Assembly: GCA_024655945.1 (NCBI GenBank)
Contig: JANLFK010000009.1
Coordinates: 88,353 to 152,352, forward strand
Source: a candidate division KSB1 bacterium
GTDB taxonomy: Bacteria > Zhuqueibacterota > Zhuqueibacteria > JANLFK01 > Oleimicrobiaceae
Length of the DNA stretch: 64,000 nucleotides
Direction: 5' to 3'
Shown piece after piece: positions 1 through 7,910 of this stretch. Position numbers and translations under genes: made by a program. Positions within the stretch are counted from its first letter, which is position 1, and every line of letters starts with the position of its first letter. The notes below the pieces were generated by a model that made no database searches, was not told where the DNA came from, and was given only the letters and a program-made list of their open reading frames with translations.

Positions 1-1
1 T

Positions 2-1672
2 GAATTCTTGCGAACCGCCGCACAGGGCGCAGTGGCTGCAGGCGTCCTGGCTGCGGCAGGTCCCCTGGTGCAGAGCTGCCAGCGAGGGGACTTTGACCTG
101 CTCATCAAAGGTGGCACGCTCTACGACGGACGGGGAGGCCGACCCGTGGTGGCCGACCTTGGTATCCGGGGCGAGCGGATTGTGGCGATCGGCAATCTCG
201 CAGGTTCTTCGGCGCGCACAGTGGTGGAAGCCGCGAACTTGGCGGTGACGCCGGGCTTTATTGACGTGCACAGCCACACCGACGTCGGGCTCCTGGTCAA
301 TCCAAAGGCCGAAAGCAAGATCCGCCAGGGGGTGACCACCGAGATCTCCGGCAACTGTGGGGCAAGCCCGTTTCCGCTGCGGGGGCCAGTGGCGGATACC
401 ACCCGGGAGGAGATCCGCCAGGAGTTCGAGATCGATCCTGACTGGGAAGATGCCGACGGGTTCTTGGCCAGGCTGGAGCGGCAAAAGATAGCCGTCAACT
501 ACCTGACCCTGGTGGGGCACAGCTCGGTGCGCGCCGCAGTGATGGGGCTCGACAATCGACCGCCGACCTCCCAGGAGATGGAGGCAATGCGAAACGAGGT
601 GAGGAAGGCGTTGGAGCAAGGGGCCATCGGTGTAAGCACCGGGCTGGAGTACACGCCGGGTTGCTTTGCCAGCACAGAAGAGATCGCGAACCTCTGCGTG
701 GTGGTGAAGGAATACGGCGGCATTTACGCCACCCACATGCGCAATGAAGATGTACAGGTGGAAGAAGCCCTTGAGGAGGCCATTCAGATTGCTTCGCGGG
801 CGGATGTGCCTCTTGAGCTCTCGCATCTCAAGGCCTGCCAACAACGCAACTGGCACAAGACGCCCCGACTCTTAGAACGGCTGGCGGAGGTGCATGAACA
901 CGGTCTGCGCGTGCACTGCGACCGCTATCCGTACACGGCCTACGGCACCACCCTGAAACTGATGTTCCCCATGTGGGCCCGGGCAGGGAGCGATGAGGAG
1001 TTTGTCGCGCGCCTCAAAGACGAGGTGCAGTGGCGAAAGATGCGCTCGCACTTGGAGGAGAGGGTGGCCGCCCTGGGCTCGTGGGACAGAGTGCTGATTA
1101 CCAGGGTGGCGGGAACCCAGCATCAAGCCGCACAGGGCAAAACCGTGGCGCAGCTGGCCGAGGAGCCGCACACGGACCCGTGCGCGGTAGTACGCCAGCT
1201 TCTCATCGACGCCGAAGGAAAGGTGGCAATGTGCGGCTTTGCCATGAGCGAGGAGAACACCGAGCGGGTGCTCTCTTTCCCCTTGACTATGGTCGGCTCC
1301 GACGGCGAGGCGGTCGCTCCCTACGGAGTTCGGGGTAGGGGCAATCCCCACCCACGCTTCTACGGGACTTTTCCCAGATATTTTGGCTACTACGTGCGCG
1401 AGCGCAAGATTCTGCCGCTGGCAGAGGCTATCCGGCGGGTGACGTCCCTGCCGGCGCAGGTTTTCGGCCTGCCGGAGCGCGGGGTGCTGGCAAAGGGAGC
1501 TTTTGCCGACATCGTGGTCTTTGACCCGCAGACAATTCTTGATCGGGCGACCTTCACGGACCCCCACCAATACCCGGTGGGCATCCACCACGTCGTCGTC
1601 AATGGACGCCTGGTCATCCGCGAAGGAGAACATACCGGCTGCTTACCTGGACGGGTACTGCGCCGTGCTTGA
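2..1672 (+). CDS. N-acyl-D-amino-acid deacylase (D-aminoacylase), 5' end cut by window
   Basis: Metal-dependent amidohydrolase of the D-aminoacylase family, expected to free a D-amino acid from its N-acyl form. The frame is open to the left edge, so the true start lies outside; a TTG at 8 is only the first possible start codon. The first residues seen, EFLRTAAQG, then an Ala/Gly-rich hydrophobic run and VQSC, look like the end of a twin-arginine (RRxFL) signal with a lipobox-like Cys, so I infer export and perhaps lipid anchoring. Family marks are the HxH metal motif (DVHSHTD), GNCGASPFP, ATHMRNED, LSHLKA, DRYPYTAYGT and GSDGEAVAPYG near the C-terminus. The visible length (about 555 residues) fits the family. 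The next gene follows within 35 bases, so co-transcription is likely. The exact acyl or amino-acid preference cannot be read from sequence. Confidence 0.9.
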   Translation, partial: EFLRTAAQGAVAAGVLAAAGPLVQSCQRGDFDLLIKGGTLYDGRGGRPVVADLGIRGERIVAIGNLAGSSARTVVEAANLAVTPGFIDVHSHTDVGLLVNPKAESKIRQGVTTEISGNCGASPFPLRGPVADTTREEIRQEFEIDPDWEDADGFLARLERQKIAVNYLTLVGHSSVRAAVMGLDNRPPTSQEMEAMRNEVRKALEQGAIGVSTGLEYTPGCFASTEEIANLCVVVKEYGGIYATHMRNEDVQVEEALEEAIQIASRADVPLELSHLKACQQRNWHKTPRLLERLAEVHEHGLRVHCDRYPYTAYGTTLKLMFPMWARAGSDEEFVARLKDEVQWRKMRSHLEERVAALGSWDRVLITRVAGTQHQAAQGKTVAQLAEEPHTDPCAVVRQLLIDAEGKVAMCGFAMSEENTERVLSFPLTMVGSDGEAVAPYGVRGRGNPHPRFYGTFPRYFGYYVRERKILPLAEAIRRVTSLPAQVFGLPERGVLAKGAFADIVVFDPQTILDRATFTDPHQYPVGIHHVVVNGRLVIREGEHTGCLPGRVLRRA

Positions 1673-1704
1673 GTGGGGTCATGGCAAAGAGTCCGGAGGA
1701 AGCA

Positions 1705-2358
1705 ATGGAGCACTGTGTGATCATCGGCGACGTGCAAAAGTCGCGACAGCTGGAGAATTGGCCAGAGGTTTTTGGCAAGCTCACCACAGTTCTGGCGGAC
1801 GTGAACAGGCATTTCGCCGCCCACGTGCTGCTGCCGTTTCGCACCACGGTGGGCGACGAGTTCCAGGGGGCACTGCGCGACGCCTCGCAAGCCTACGCGG
1901 TCTGCCTGTACCTGCGCGTGCATGCGCCCATCCCGCTCTATTGTGGCGTGGGCATCGGTGAGGTGGAAAGGCTGGCCGACGACGAGGCCGGAATGCGCGG
2001 CACCGCCTTCTACCGCGCCAGAGATGCCCTCAACACCTGCAAGCGCCAGCAACGGAACATCCTGCTCAAGGCAGACGACCGCGCCTCCGACGGCGTGCTG
2101 GCCATCAATGCCCTGCTGTGGCTCATCCAGGCACTCGAGGAACGATGGACCATCCGCCAGAGGGAGATGGCTCGCTTCTATCGCACGCAGCCAGAGCTGA
2201 CCTACGAAGAGGTGGGCAGGCATTTTGGGGTCTCAAAGCAGGCGGTCTCCCAAGTGCTGCGCGGGGCAAAATGGGACGCCCTGCTGGAAGGGGAACGCAT
2301 CGCGGGGACGTTGCTCTCCCGCCTGGCGGCTCGTCAAGCTGCAGGCCTTGATTTTTGA
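1705..2358 (+). CDS. SatD-like protein with C-terminal helix-turn-helix
   Basis: A 217-residue protein resembling the SatD family. SatD was named from the streptococcal sat acid-tolerance operon; its biochemical role is unknown. The N-terminal part (CVIIGDVQKSR..., then TTVGDEFQGAL and GVGIGEVE) has a nucleotide-cyclase-like alternation of strands and acidic residues. The last third carries a helix-turn-helix, LTYEEVGRHFGVSKQAVSQV, pointing to DNA binding. I chose ATG 1705 because GGAGGA sits just upstream (1695-1700); ATG 1681 and an upstream start at 1669 overlapping the previous stop are alternatives. It is followed by a small membrane protein, a common arrangement for SatD. Family assignment is from pattern memory; function is unknown. 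Confidence 0.65.
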   Translation: MEHCVIIGDVQKSRQLENWPEVFGKLTTVLADVNRHFAAHVLLPFRTTVGDEFQGALRDASQAYAVCLYLRVHAPIPLYCGVGIGEVERLADDEAGMRGTAFYRARDALNTCKRQQRNILLKADDRASDGVLAINALLWLIQALEERWTIRQREMARFYRTQPELTYEEVGRHFGVSKQAVSQVLRGAKWDALLEGERIAGTLLSRLAARQAAGLDF

Positions 2359-2380
2359 AAGTAAAGTGCTGAGACTTGAC

Positions 2381-2764
2381 ATGTCCCTGCCGCGTGTTCT
2401 CACCCAAGGGGCGGTCTGCGCCCTGGGCTACCTGGTGGCCATCTATGTCGGGCACTACGTGGTGGTCGCCGTCTTGGGAAGGTTGCAGATTGCGGCGCGC
2501 GGGGGAGTGCCGGGCGCCGGGGCGCTCATTGGCGCACTGGAAAGGGCCTTGACGGTCACCTTCGTCCTCCTCGGCCAGTACACAGCGCTGGGACTGGTGC
2601 TGACCGCCAAGTCGATTACCAGGTTCGAGAAGCTGAAGAACCGCAAGTTCGCGGAATACTATCTGGTCGGCACCCTGGCCAGCATGCTCTGGGCGATCCT
2701 GGTCGGTTTGGCCACCCACTGGGCGTGTTTCGCGGGCGTGGATCTGATTCCCGGCCTGCGGTGA
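2381..2764 (+). CDS. Small integral membrane protein, SatD partner
   Basis: A 127-residue protein with three or four hydrophobic segments: LGYLVAIYVGHYVVVAVLG, ALTVTFVLLGQYTALGLVLTA and VGTLASMLWAILVGLA. Between the last two lies a conserved-looking cytoplasmic stretch, KSITRFEKLKNRKFAEYY. This resembles the C-terminal membrane part of DUF3307-type proteins that often accompany SatD, but here it stands alone. I chose ATG 2381 because it lies just after the satD-like stop and gives a clean N-terminus; the frame stays open further upstream within the satD-like gene. No function can be assigned. Confidence 0.6.
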   Translation: MSLPRVLTQGAVCALGYLVAIYVGHYVVVAVLGRLQIAARGGVPGAGALIGALERALTVTFVLLGQYTALGLVLTAKSITRFEKLKNRKFAEYYLVGTLASMLWAILVGLATHWACFAGVDLIPGLR

Positions 2765-3011
2765 GGGAAGGGACTCGGCTGATCTTCCCTGGAGGGTGCC
2801 GGCATGCCCATATGCGACAGCCGACGGGCGCAGGCTCACACGGCTGCCACCATGGCCAGGAGCGAAGGCATGCGCCTGGGTACAACGGCCTGCTCGACGG
2901 ACTGGGGCAGAGCGTGGCCGCAGCTTTTCACAACCAGTACGACCGAGGGGACCAGCGGGGCGAGGGTGCGAGCAACTTGGACTATTGAAACTGAGAGAAG
3001 AGGTTGCAACC
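2765..3011 (+). other. Leader region upstream of hgcA, no gene seen
   Basis: About 250 bases separate the membrane-protein stop from the likely hgcA start, long for this compact operon. Frames are open but their translations are rich in Arg, Gly and Ala without family character. I looked for a cobalamin riboswitch because hgcA encodes a corrinoid protein. There is a faint B12-box-like stretch (GGCCAGGAGCGAAGGC near 2853-2868) but no conserved core, so none is called. No convincing promoter was found. Confidence 0.3.
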
Positions 3012-4001
3012 GTGTCTGAGAAGAGCCTCATCCGCCGGACCACAAGCACCATCACCTGGGCCAACCGCCCTGATCACTTTCTTGCGCGCTGGGGAGTGCG
3101 GCGGCACCGGCATCGCGTGGAGCCGGGGTTGTATGCGCTGAGTACGCCAACTCCCCGCTCGCCCGTGCTGGTGACGGCCAACTATACGCTCAGTTTTGAT
3201 GCGCTGCGTGCCGCCCTGCGAGGCAGGGACGCGTATATTCTCGTAGTGGACACCGACGGGATCAACGTGTGGTGCGCGGCGGGCAAGGGGACCTTCGGCA
3301 CTGAGGAATTGGTGCGACGTATGGCGGCGGTGAGTCTGGCCGAGGTGGTGTGCCACCGGCGGCTCATCTTGCCGCAACTGGCCGCCAGTGGCGTGGCGGC
3401 GCACGAGGTAACGGCGCGCACCGGTTTCGTGGTAGACTTTGGGCCGGTGGGGGCGGCAGATCTTCCCGCCTACTTGGACGCAGGGGTGGCTACACCCGAG
3501 ATGCGGCGGGTGAGGTTCACTATCGCCGATCGCGCGGTGCTCATACCGGTGGAGCTCGTGCACTGTCTGCTGCCCATGTTAGCGGCAGCCACGGTGCTGT
3601 GGCTGACAGGAGGCTGGCTGGTGGCTCTGGCGGCACCGGCCTCTGTGGTGGCCGGTACGGTGCTCTTTCCGCTGTTGCTGCCGTGGCTGCCCACGCCTAA
3701 CTTTAGCACCAAGGGCTTCCTTTTGGGGATACTCGCCTGGCTGCCACTCGCTGCTGGGCTGATGCGGGATTTGCGCATGTCGGGGCAAGTGGCGGTGCAT
3801 CTTGCATGGCTGGTCATCACCGGATTGGGCATGGCGGCAGTGACCGCCTTCTTGGCCCTCAACTTCACGGGGGCCACGCCTATTACCTCCAGGACAGGCG
3901 TGGAGCGAGAGATATTTCGCTACGTGCCGATAATGGCGGCCATGGCGCTTCTGGCGGTCGTAGGAGCATTGGCAATGGGGGTGATCCGCCTCTTGTCATA
4001 A
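3012..4001 (+). CDS. hgcA: HgcA, corrinoid methyltransferase for mercury methylation
   Basis: HgcA carries a methyl group on a corrinoid cofactor and transfers it to Hg(II), giving methylmercury; it works with the ferredoxin HgcB. The 329-residue protein has the diagnostic cap-helix motif NVWCAAGKGTFGT with Cys88 as the lower-axial cobalt ligand, preceded by the conserved VTANYTLSFDALR. After the soluble corrinoid domain (about 35-160) come five membrane segments (about 165-329), the usual HgcA layout that separates it from the related CdhD/AcsC corrinoid proteins, which lack the membrane domain. Start: GTG 3012 with an AGAGG-type site about 8 bases upstream; the frame is open further upstream to 2796 but that part is unlike HgcA. 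Only 26 bases separate it from hgcB. The family is well established genetically (Parks et al. 2013); activity in this organism is inferred. Confidence 0.95.
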   Translation: MSEKSLIRRTTSTITWANRPDHFLARWGVRRHRHRVEPGLYALSTPTPRSPVLVTANYTLSFDALRAALRGRDAYILVVDTDGINVWCAAGKGTFGTEELVRRMAAVSLAEVVCHRRLILPQLAASGVAAHEVTARTGFVVDFGPVGAADLPAYLDAGVATPEMRRVRFTIADRAVLIPVELVHCLLPMLAAATVLWLTGGWLVALAAPASVVAGTVLFPLLLPWLPTPNFSTKGFLLGILAWLPLAAGLMRDLRMSGQVAVHLAWLVITGLGMAAVTAFLALNFTGATPITSRTGVEREIFRYVPIMAAMALLAVVGALAMGVIRLLS

Positions 4002-4027
4002 CGGAAGGCGCATGACCTGGAGAGAAC

Positions 4028-4330
4028 ATGTTCGACAGCGTCTACACTTCTACCACCTTGCATTACGAGCCCGCGCTGTGCACTGGCTGCGGGTTGTGCA
4101 GCATCGTGTGCCCGCACGGGGTGTTCGCCCAGGGAGAGCAGATTGCAGAGCTGCGCCACCCCGAACGCTGCATTGAGTGTGGGGCGTGCTATCGGAATTG
4201 CGCCCTTGGGGCGATCAGCGTGCGTGCGGGCGTGGGGTGTGCAGCAGCGCTGATGTTGGACGCCTTGCGGGGCAGGAAGAGCAATTCCTGTAGCTGCGAC
4301 GGGCAGCCTCTGTGCTGCTGTCCGTCCTGA
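4028..4330 (+). CDS. hgcB: HgcB, 2[4Fe-4S] ferredoxin for mercury methylation
   Basis: Electron donor that reduces the HgcA corrinoid to Co(I). The 100-residue protein has two CxxCxxCxxxC clusters: Cys18, 21, 24, 28 and Cys48, 51, 54, 58. They are followed by the HgcB-specific GVGCA with Cys71, a conserved single Cys thought to handle Hg or contact HgcA. HgcB proteins also end in a Cys pair; here the tail is richer, with Cys88, Cys90 and a Cys96-97-98 triplet before the last two residues. ATG 4028 has GGAGAGAA just upstream. The next gene starts 14 bases after the stop. The adjacent HgcA makes this identification very secure. Confidence 0.95.
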   Translation: MFDSVYTSTTLHYEPALCTGCGLCSIVCPHGVFAQGEQIAELRHPERCIECGACYRNCALGAISVRAGVGCAAALMLDALRGRKSNSCSCDGQPLCCCPS

Positions 4331-4344
4331 TCGGACCGCTACGC

Positions 4345-5685
4345 ATGGAACCAGACCACGTGACAAAAGGCCCTGCAGGGGCAGGAAGCAATCTTCGCTT
4401 CATGTTGCGCGCGCTGCGGCATCGCAACTTCCGGCTGTACTTCGCCGGGCAGGGTGTTTCGCTCATCGGTACCTGGATCCAGCAGACGGCCATGGGCTGG
4501 TTGGTCTACCGACTCACCAACTCGCCTTTCCTGTTGGGGGTCGTCGGGTTCACCGGCATGGCGCCGGCACTCCTTTTCACTCCCTGGGCAGGGGTACTGG
4601 CCGACCGTTTTGACCGGCGGAAATTGCTGATCCTGACGCAACTTTTGGCGATGGTGCAGGCGTTAGCCCTGGGCGTCTTGGCCCTCACGGGAGTGGTGGC
4701 TTTTTGGCAGATTGTGCCGCTGAGCCTTTTTGTCGGCATCGTGAATGCCTTGGACGCGCCCACGCGCCAGGCCTTTGTCTTGGACCTTGTGGAGCGCCGG
4801 GAGGACTTGGCAAACGCCATTGCGCTGAATTCCTCCATGTTCAATGGCGCGCGCCTCATCGGGCCGTCCATAGCGGGACTGCTCATCGCGGCCACCGGCG
4901 AGGGCCTCTGTTTTGTCATCAATGGGCTGAGTTTCTTGGCGGTGGTGGTGGCGCTGCTGGCCATGCGCGTGCGGCCGGGGCGGAGGGCGCCGCGAGGTGA
5001 GTCCATCCTGCGCGGGTTGGTGGATGGCGTGCGCTATGCTGCGCGCACAGAGCCCATTCGCGCGATTGTGCTCTACCTGAGCATCGTGAGCCTTGTGGGG
5101 ATGCCGTATCCGGTGTTGCTCCCGATTTTTGCCCGCGACGTTCTCCACGGGGGTCCGCACACGCTGGGGTTTCTCATGGGCTCTGCCGGCATCGGGGCGT
5201 TGCTCGGCGCCCTGACGCTTGCCGGGCGCAAGACCGTCGTGGGGTTGGGTCGATGGATCGTGCGCGCCACCTGCGCGTTCGGAGCAGGCCTGGTGGGGGT
5301 GGCTCTGTCGCGCATGGCCTGGCTGTCCTATGGACTGATGGTGGTCGCCGGCTTTGGCATGATGGTAACCATGGCCTCCTGCAACACCATGATACAGACC
5401 ATCGCCGACGATGACAAGCGCGGCAGGGTGATGAGCCTCTACACCATGGCCTTCATGGGGATGGTGCCGCTGGGCAGTCTGCTGGCCGGCGCAGTCGCCA
5501 GCCGTTTGGGAGCACCGACCACTCTTGCCGCCGGTGGCGGCTGCTGCATTCTGTTGGCCATAGCCTCGCACTCGCACCTCCCCCGCCTGCGCAAGGTCAT
5601 ACAGCCCATCTACATCAGGTTGGGGCTGGACGCGCAGGTATCCGCGCTTGTGCCCACAGGAGGCCGTCCTGTCGAAGGGAGGTGA
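4345..5685 (+). CDS. MFS transporter, MFS_3/EntS-like
   Basis: A 446-residue major facilitator with about twelve membrane segments, of the MFS_3 (enterobactin exporter-like) group. Family marks are the N-terminal RNFRLYFAGQGVSLIGTWIQ, the loop GVLADRFDRRKLL and DAPTRQAFVLDLV. Such proteins usually export small molecules by proton exchange; the substrate is unknown. I chose ATG 4345 over an upstream start at 4312 because the upstream residues overlap hgcB. Its stop overlaps the next gene's region, so hgcA-hgcB-MFS-radical SAM look like one transcript. A role in exporting a mercury species is possible but only by proximity. Confidence 0.85.
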   Translation: MEPDHVTKGPAGAGSNLRFMLRALRHRNFRLYFAGQGVSLIGTWIQQTAMGWLVYRLTNSPFLLGVVGFTGMAPALLFTPWAGVLADRFDRRKLLILTQLLAMVQALALGVLALTGVVAFWQIVPLSLFVGIVNALDAPTRQAFVLDLVERREDLANAIALNSSMFNGARLIGPSIAGLLIAATGEGLCFVINGLSFLAVVVALLAMRVRPGRRAPRGESILRGLVDGVRYAARTEPIRAIVLYLSIVSLVGMPYPVLLPIFARDVLHGGPHTLGFLMGSAGIGALLGALTLAGRKTVVGLGRWIVRATCAFGAGLVGVALSRMAWLSYGLMVVAGFGMMVTMASCNTMIQTIADDDKRGRVMSLYTMAFMGMVPLGSLLAGAVASRLGAPTTLAAGGGCCILLAIASHSHLPRLRKVIQPIYIRLGLDAQVSALVPTGGRPVEGR

Positions 5686-5690
5686 GCATT

Positions 5691-6758
5691 GTGCTTTCGC
5701 GAAGGGGATTCCTCGCCACATGTGCCGCGTTCTGTATGGCGAGGCTGGGAAAGCTTGGCGGGCCGGCTCTCGCCATGTTCATGCCAGGTGGGTGCCGGAA
5801 CCGTGGCAGCAGTGAGCGCGGCTCAGAGGAATGGCGGCCTGCTTACCTGCAGCTTCATCGCAGTGGGGAACTGGCTGCCCGCGCGGAGAGGCTGTGGCAA
5901 ATCATGCGCAGCTGCCGCCTCTGCCCGCGCCAGTGCGGGCTCAACCGGCTGGAAGGCGAACGCGGCTTTTGCCGGGCATCTGCCGAGTTGCAGATAGCCT
6001 CCTTCCATCCCCATTTCGGAGAGGAGCGGCCGCTCGTCGGCAAGGGCGGTTCCGGTACCATCTTCTTCAGCAACTGTGGCCTGCGCTGCGTGTTCTGCAT
6101 CAACTGGCAGATTAGCCAGGAAGGGGAGGGCGAGGTCAGGCAGATCAATGAACTGGCGAAGATGATGCTGCGGCTGCAAGAAATGGGGTGCCACAACATC
6201 AACGTGGTCACCCCCACCCACTATGCAGCGCACATCCTCAAGGCGCTGGACATCGCCGCGGCGCAAGGTCTGCGCTTGCCCCTGCTATACAACACGTGCG
6301 GCTGGGAGCGGGTAGAGATTTTGCGGCAACTGGACGGCATCGTGGATATCTACCTGCCGGACTTTAAGTACGCCAGCGGCAAGATGGCAGCCAAGTACTC
6401 CAGTGGCGCAGAAAGCTACCCTGAGGTGACCAAGGCAGCGCTCTTGGAGATGCACCGCCAGGTGGGCGTGGCCCGACCGGGCCCGGATGGACTGATCCGC
6501 CGTGGCTTGATGATCCGCCACCTGGTGATGCCCAATCGCGTCGCCGGCACCAAGGAAGTGGTGGAGTGGATCGCTGCTCATCTGCCCAAGGATACCTATG
6601 TGAACATCATGTCGCAGTATCGGCCCATGTACAAGGCCTTTTCCTACCCGGAGATTGCCCGGCGCCTCACCGTCGAGGAGTACCGAGAGGCGGTCGCGTG
6701 GACCCGGGAGGCGGGACTGACCAATCTCGACATCCAGGGTCTGGCAGGGCTACAGTGA
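5691..6758 (+). CDS. Tat-exported radical SAM protein (PflA-like, COG1313 type)
   Basis: A radical SAM enzyme of the PflX/COG1313 group, related to glycyl-radical-activase-like proteins. The N-terminus LSRRGFLATCAA is a twin-arginine signal, followed by a hydrophobic stretch. A Cys cluster CRLCPRQC...GFC precedes the radical SAM motif CGLRCVFC, with Cys129, Cys133 and Cys136 as the iron-sulfur ligands. Further family pieces are NVVTPTHYA and DIYLPDFKYAS. GTG 5691 is preferred because GGGAGG lies 8 bases upstream and the Tat motif then begins at residue 3; GTG 5682 is the alternative and overlaps the MFS stop. Length 355. The substrate is unknown. A Tat signal on an oxygen-sensitive radical enzyme is unusual. 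Confidence 0.85.
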   Translation: MLSRRGFLATCAAFCMARLGKLGGPALAMFMPGGCRNRGSSERGSEEWRPAYLQLHRSGELAARAERLWQIMRSCRLCPRQCGLNRLEGERGFCRASAELQIASFHPHFGEERPLVGKGGSGTIFFSNCGLRCVFCINWQISQEGEGEVRQINELAKMMLRLQEMGCHNINVVTPTHYAAHILKALDIAAAQGLRLPLLYNTCGWERVEILRQLDGIVDIYLPDFKYASGKMAAKYSSGAESYPEVTKAALLEMHRQVGVARPGPDGLIRRGLMIRHLVMPNRVAGTKEVVEWIAAHLPKDTYVNIMSQYRPMYKAFSYPEIARRLTVEEYREAVAWTREAGLTNLDIQGLAGLQ

Positions 6759-6887
6759 TGAGACCGCCACAGCGAGATCTTGTTGCCCGCCAGGAACCAG
6801 GCTCTTCTACCCCGGGACGCAAGCGCGTAGCCGCGCGCCTCTCATGGGCAAGTCAGGCACCCGGGGAACCTTGGCAAGGAGGCCATG

Positions 6888-7910
6888 ATGGCCGCTGACC
6901 TCTGGTTTCTTTACCGGCAGATGCTGCGCAGCAGGCGCTTCGAGGAGGAGGTCAAGCGCCTGTGGGAGCAGGGCAGAATCTCCGGCGAGATGCATCTCGG
7001 CATCGGCGAAGAGGGCGTGGCCGCGGGCGTGGTCACTCACTTGCGCGAGGGGGACGCCATGGCCCTGGACCACCGTGGCACGCCGCCCCTGGTGGTGCGG
7101 GGTGTTGACCTGGTTGACCTTCTCCGGGAGATGCTCGGTGACTGCCGAGGACTATGTGCGGGCAGAGGAGGGCACATGCACCTCTTCTCGCCGGAACACC
7201 TTGCCGCCAGCACAGGCATTGTGGGGGCCGGTGCTCCTCTGGCCGTGGGCTTTGCCTTGGCTGCGCAGCTCCTTCGGCCGGAGCGGGTGGCCGTGGCCTT
7301 CTTCGGCGATGGGGCGATGAACCAGGGGATGTTGCTGGAGTCGCTTAACCTTGCGGTGGTGTGGCAACTCCCCGTGCTCTTTGTCTGCAAGCATAACGCC
7401 TGGGCCATCACCACCAAGAGCGATACGGTGACCGGTGGCGACTTGGTGCAGCGGGTACAAGGATTTGGCATGCCGGTCGCCACCGTCGATGGCACGGAGG
7501 TGGAGGCGGTCTGGGAGGCTGCAGGACAGGCCATCGCGCAGGCACGGCGCGGGGACGGTCCATGGTTCCTCCTGGCCACCTGCTCCCGACTGGAAGGTCA
7601 CCTGCTGGGAGCGGGGCTGCACGACCCGGCACGATTGCTCCACATGGCCTCACCAACGCTGCGCGCCATCACAGGGCGCAAAGGCACTGGCGCAGGCGAA
7701 CGGGCGACGGCGCTCGCCACCCTGTTGGGAATCGTGGCCAAGGCGGCCGCCCCGCGGGCTCAGCATCGGCGTGACCCTGTGGCAAAGACCAGGGCGAAGC
7801 TTGCGGGTGACCCGCAACGCTTGCGCGCGCTGGAGGAAGAAGTGCAGAAGGAGATCAAGTACGCGGTTGCTCTCGCCGTCGGGGATGGTGGGGGGAGCGG
7901 GCAGCGATGA
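6888..7910 (+). CDS. 2-oxoacid (pyruvate/acetoin-type) dehydrogenase E1 alpha subunit
   Basis: The alpha half of a thiamine-diphosphate E1 that decarboxylates a 2-oxoacid or acetoin and passes the acyl group to a lipoyl E2. The 340-residue protein has the family start FLYRQMLRSRRFEE, GEMHLGIGEEGVAAG, the GRGGHMHLF loop and the ThDP/Mg motif GDGAMNQG...N. Two adjacent ATGs (6885 and 6888) follow AAGGAGG; 6888 gives better spacing. It overlaps the beta gene by ATGA. No E2, E3 or lipoate genes are in the window, so whether the substrate is pyruvate, acetoin or a branched-chain oxoacid is open. Confidence 0.88.
   Translation: MAADLWFLYRQMLRSRRFEEEVKRLWEQGRISGEMHLGIGEEGVAAGVVTHLREGDAMALDHRGTPPLVVRGVDLVDLLREMLGDCRGLCAGRGGHMHLFSPEHLAASTGIVGAGAPLAVGFALAAQLLRPERVAVAFFGDGAMNQGMLLESLNLAVVWQLPVLFVCKHNAWAITTKSDTVTGGDLVQRVQGFGMPVATVDGTEVEAVWEAAGQAIAQARRGDGPWFLLATCSRLEGHLLGAGLHDPARLLHMASPTLRAITGRKGTGAGERATALATLLGIVAKAAAPRAQHRRDPVAKTRAKLAGDPQRLRALEEEVQKEIKYAVALAVGDGGGSGQR

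Noticed and set aside
2765..3011. Cobalamin riboswitch upstream of hgcA
   Set aside because: Only a faint B12-box-like stretch; the conserved core and paired elements are not found by eye.
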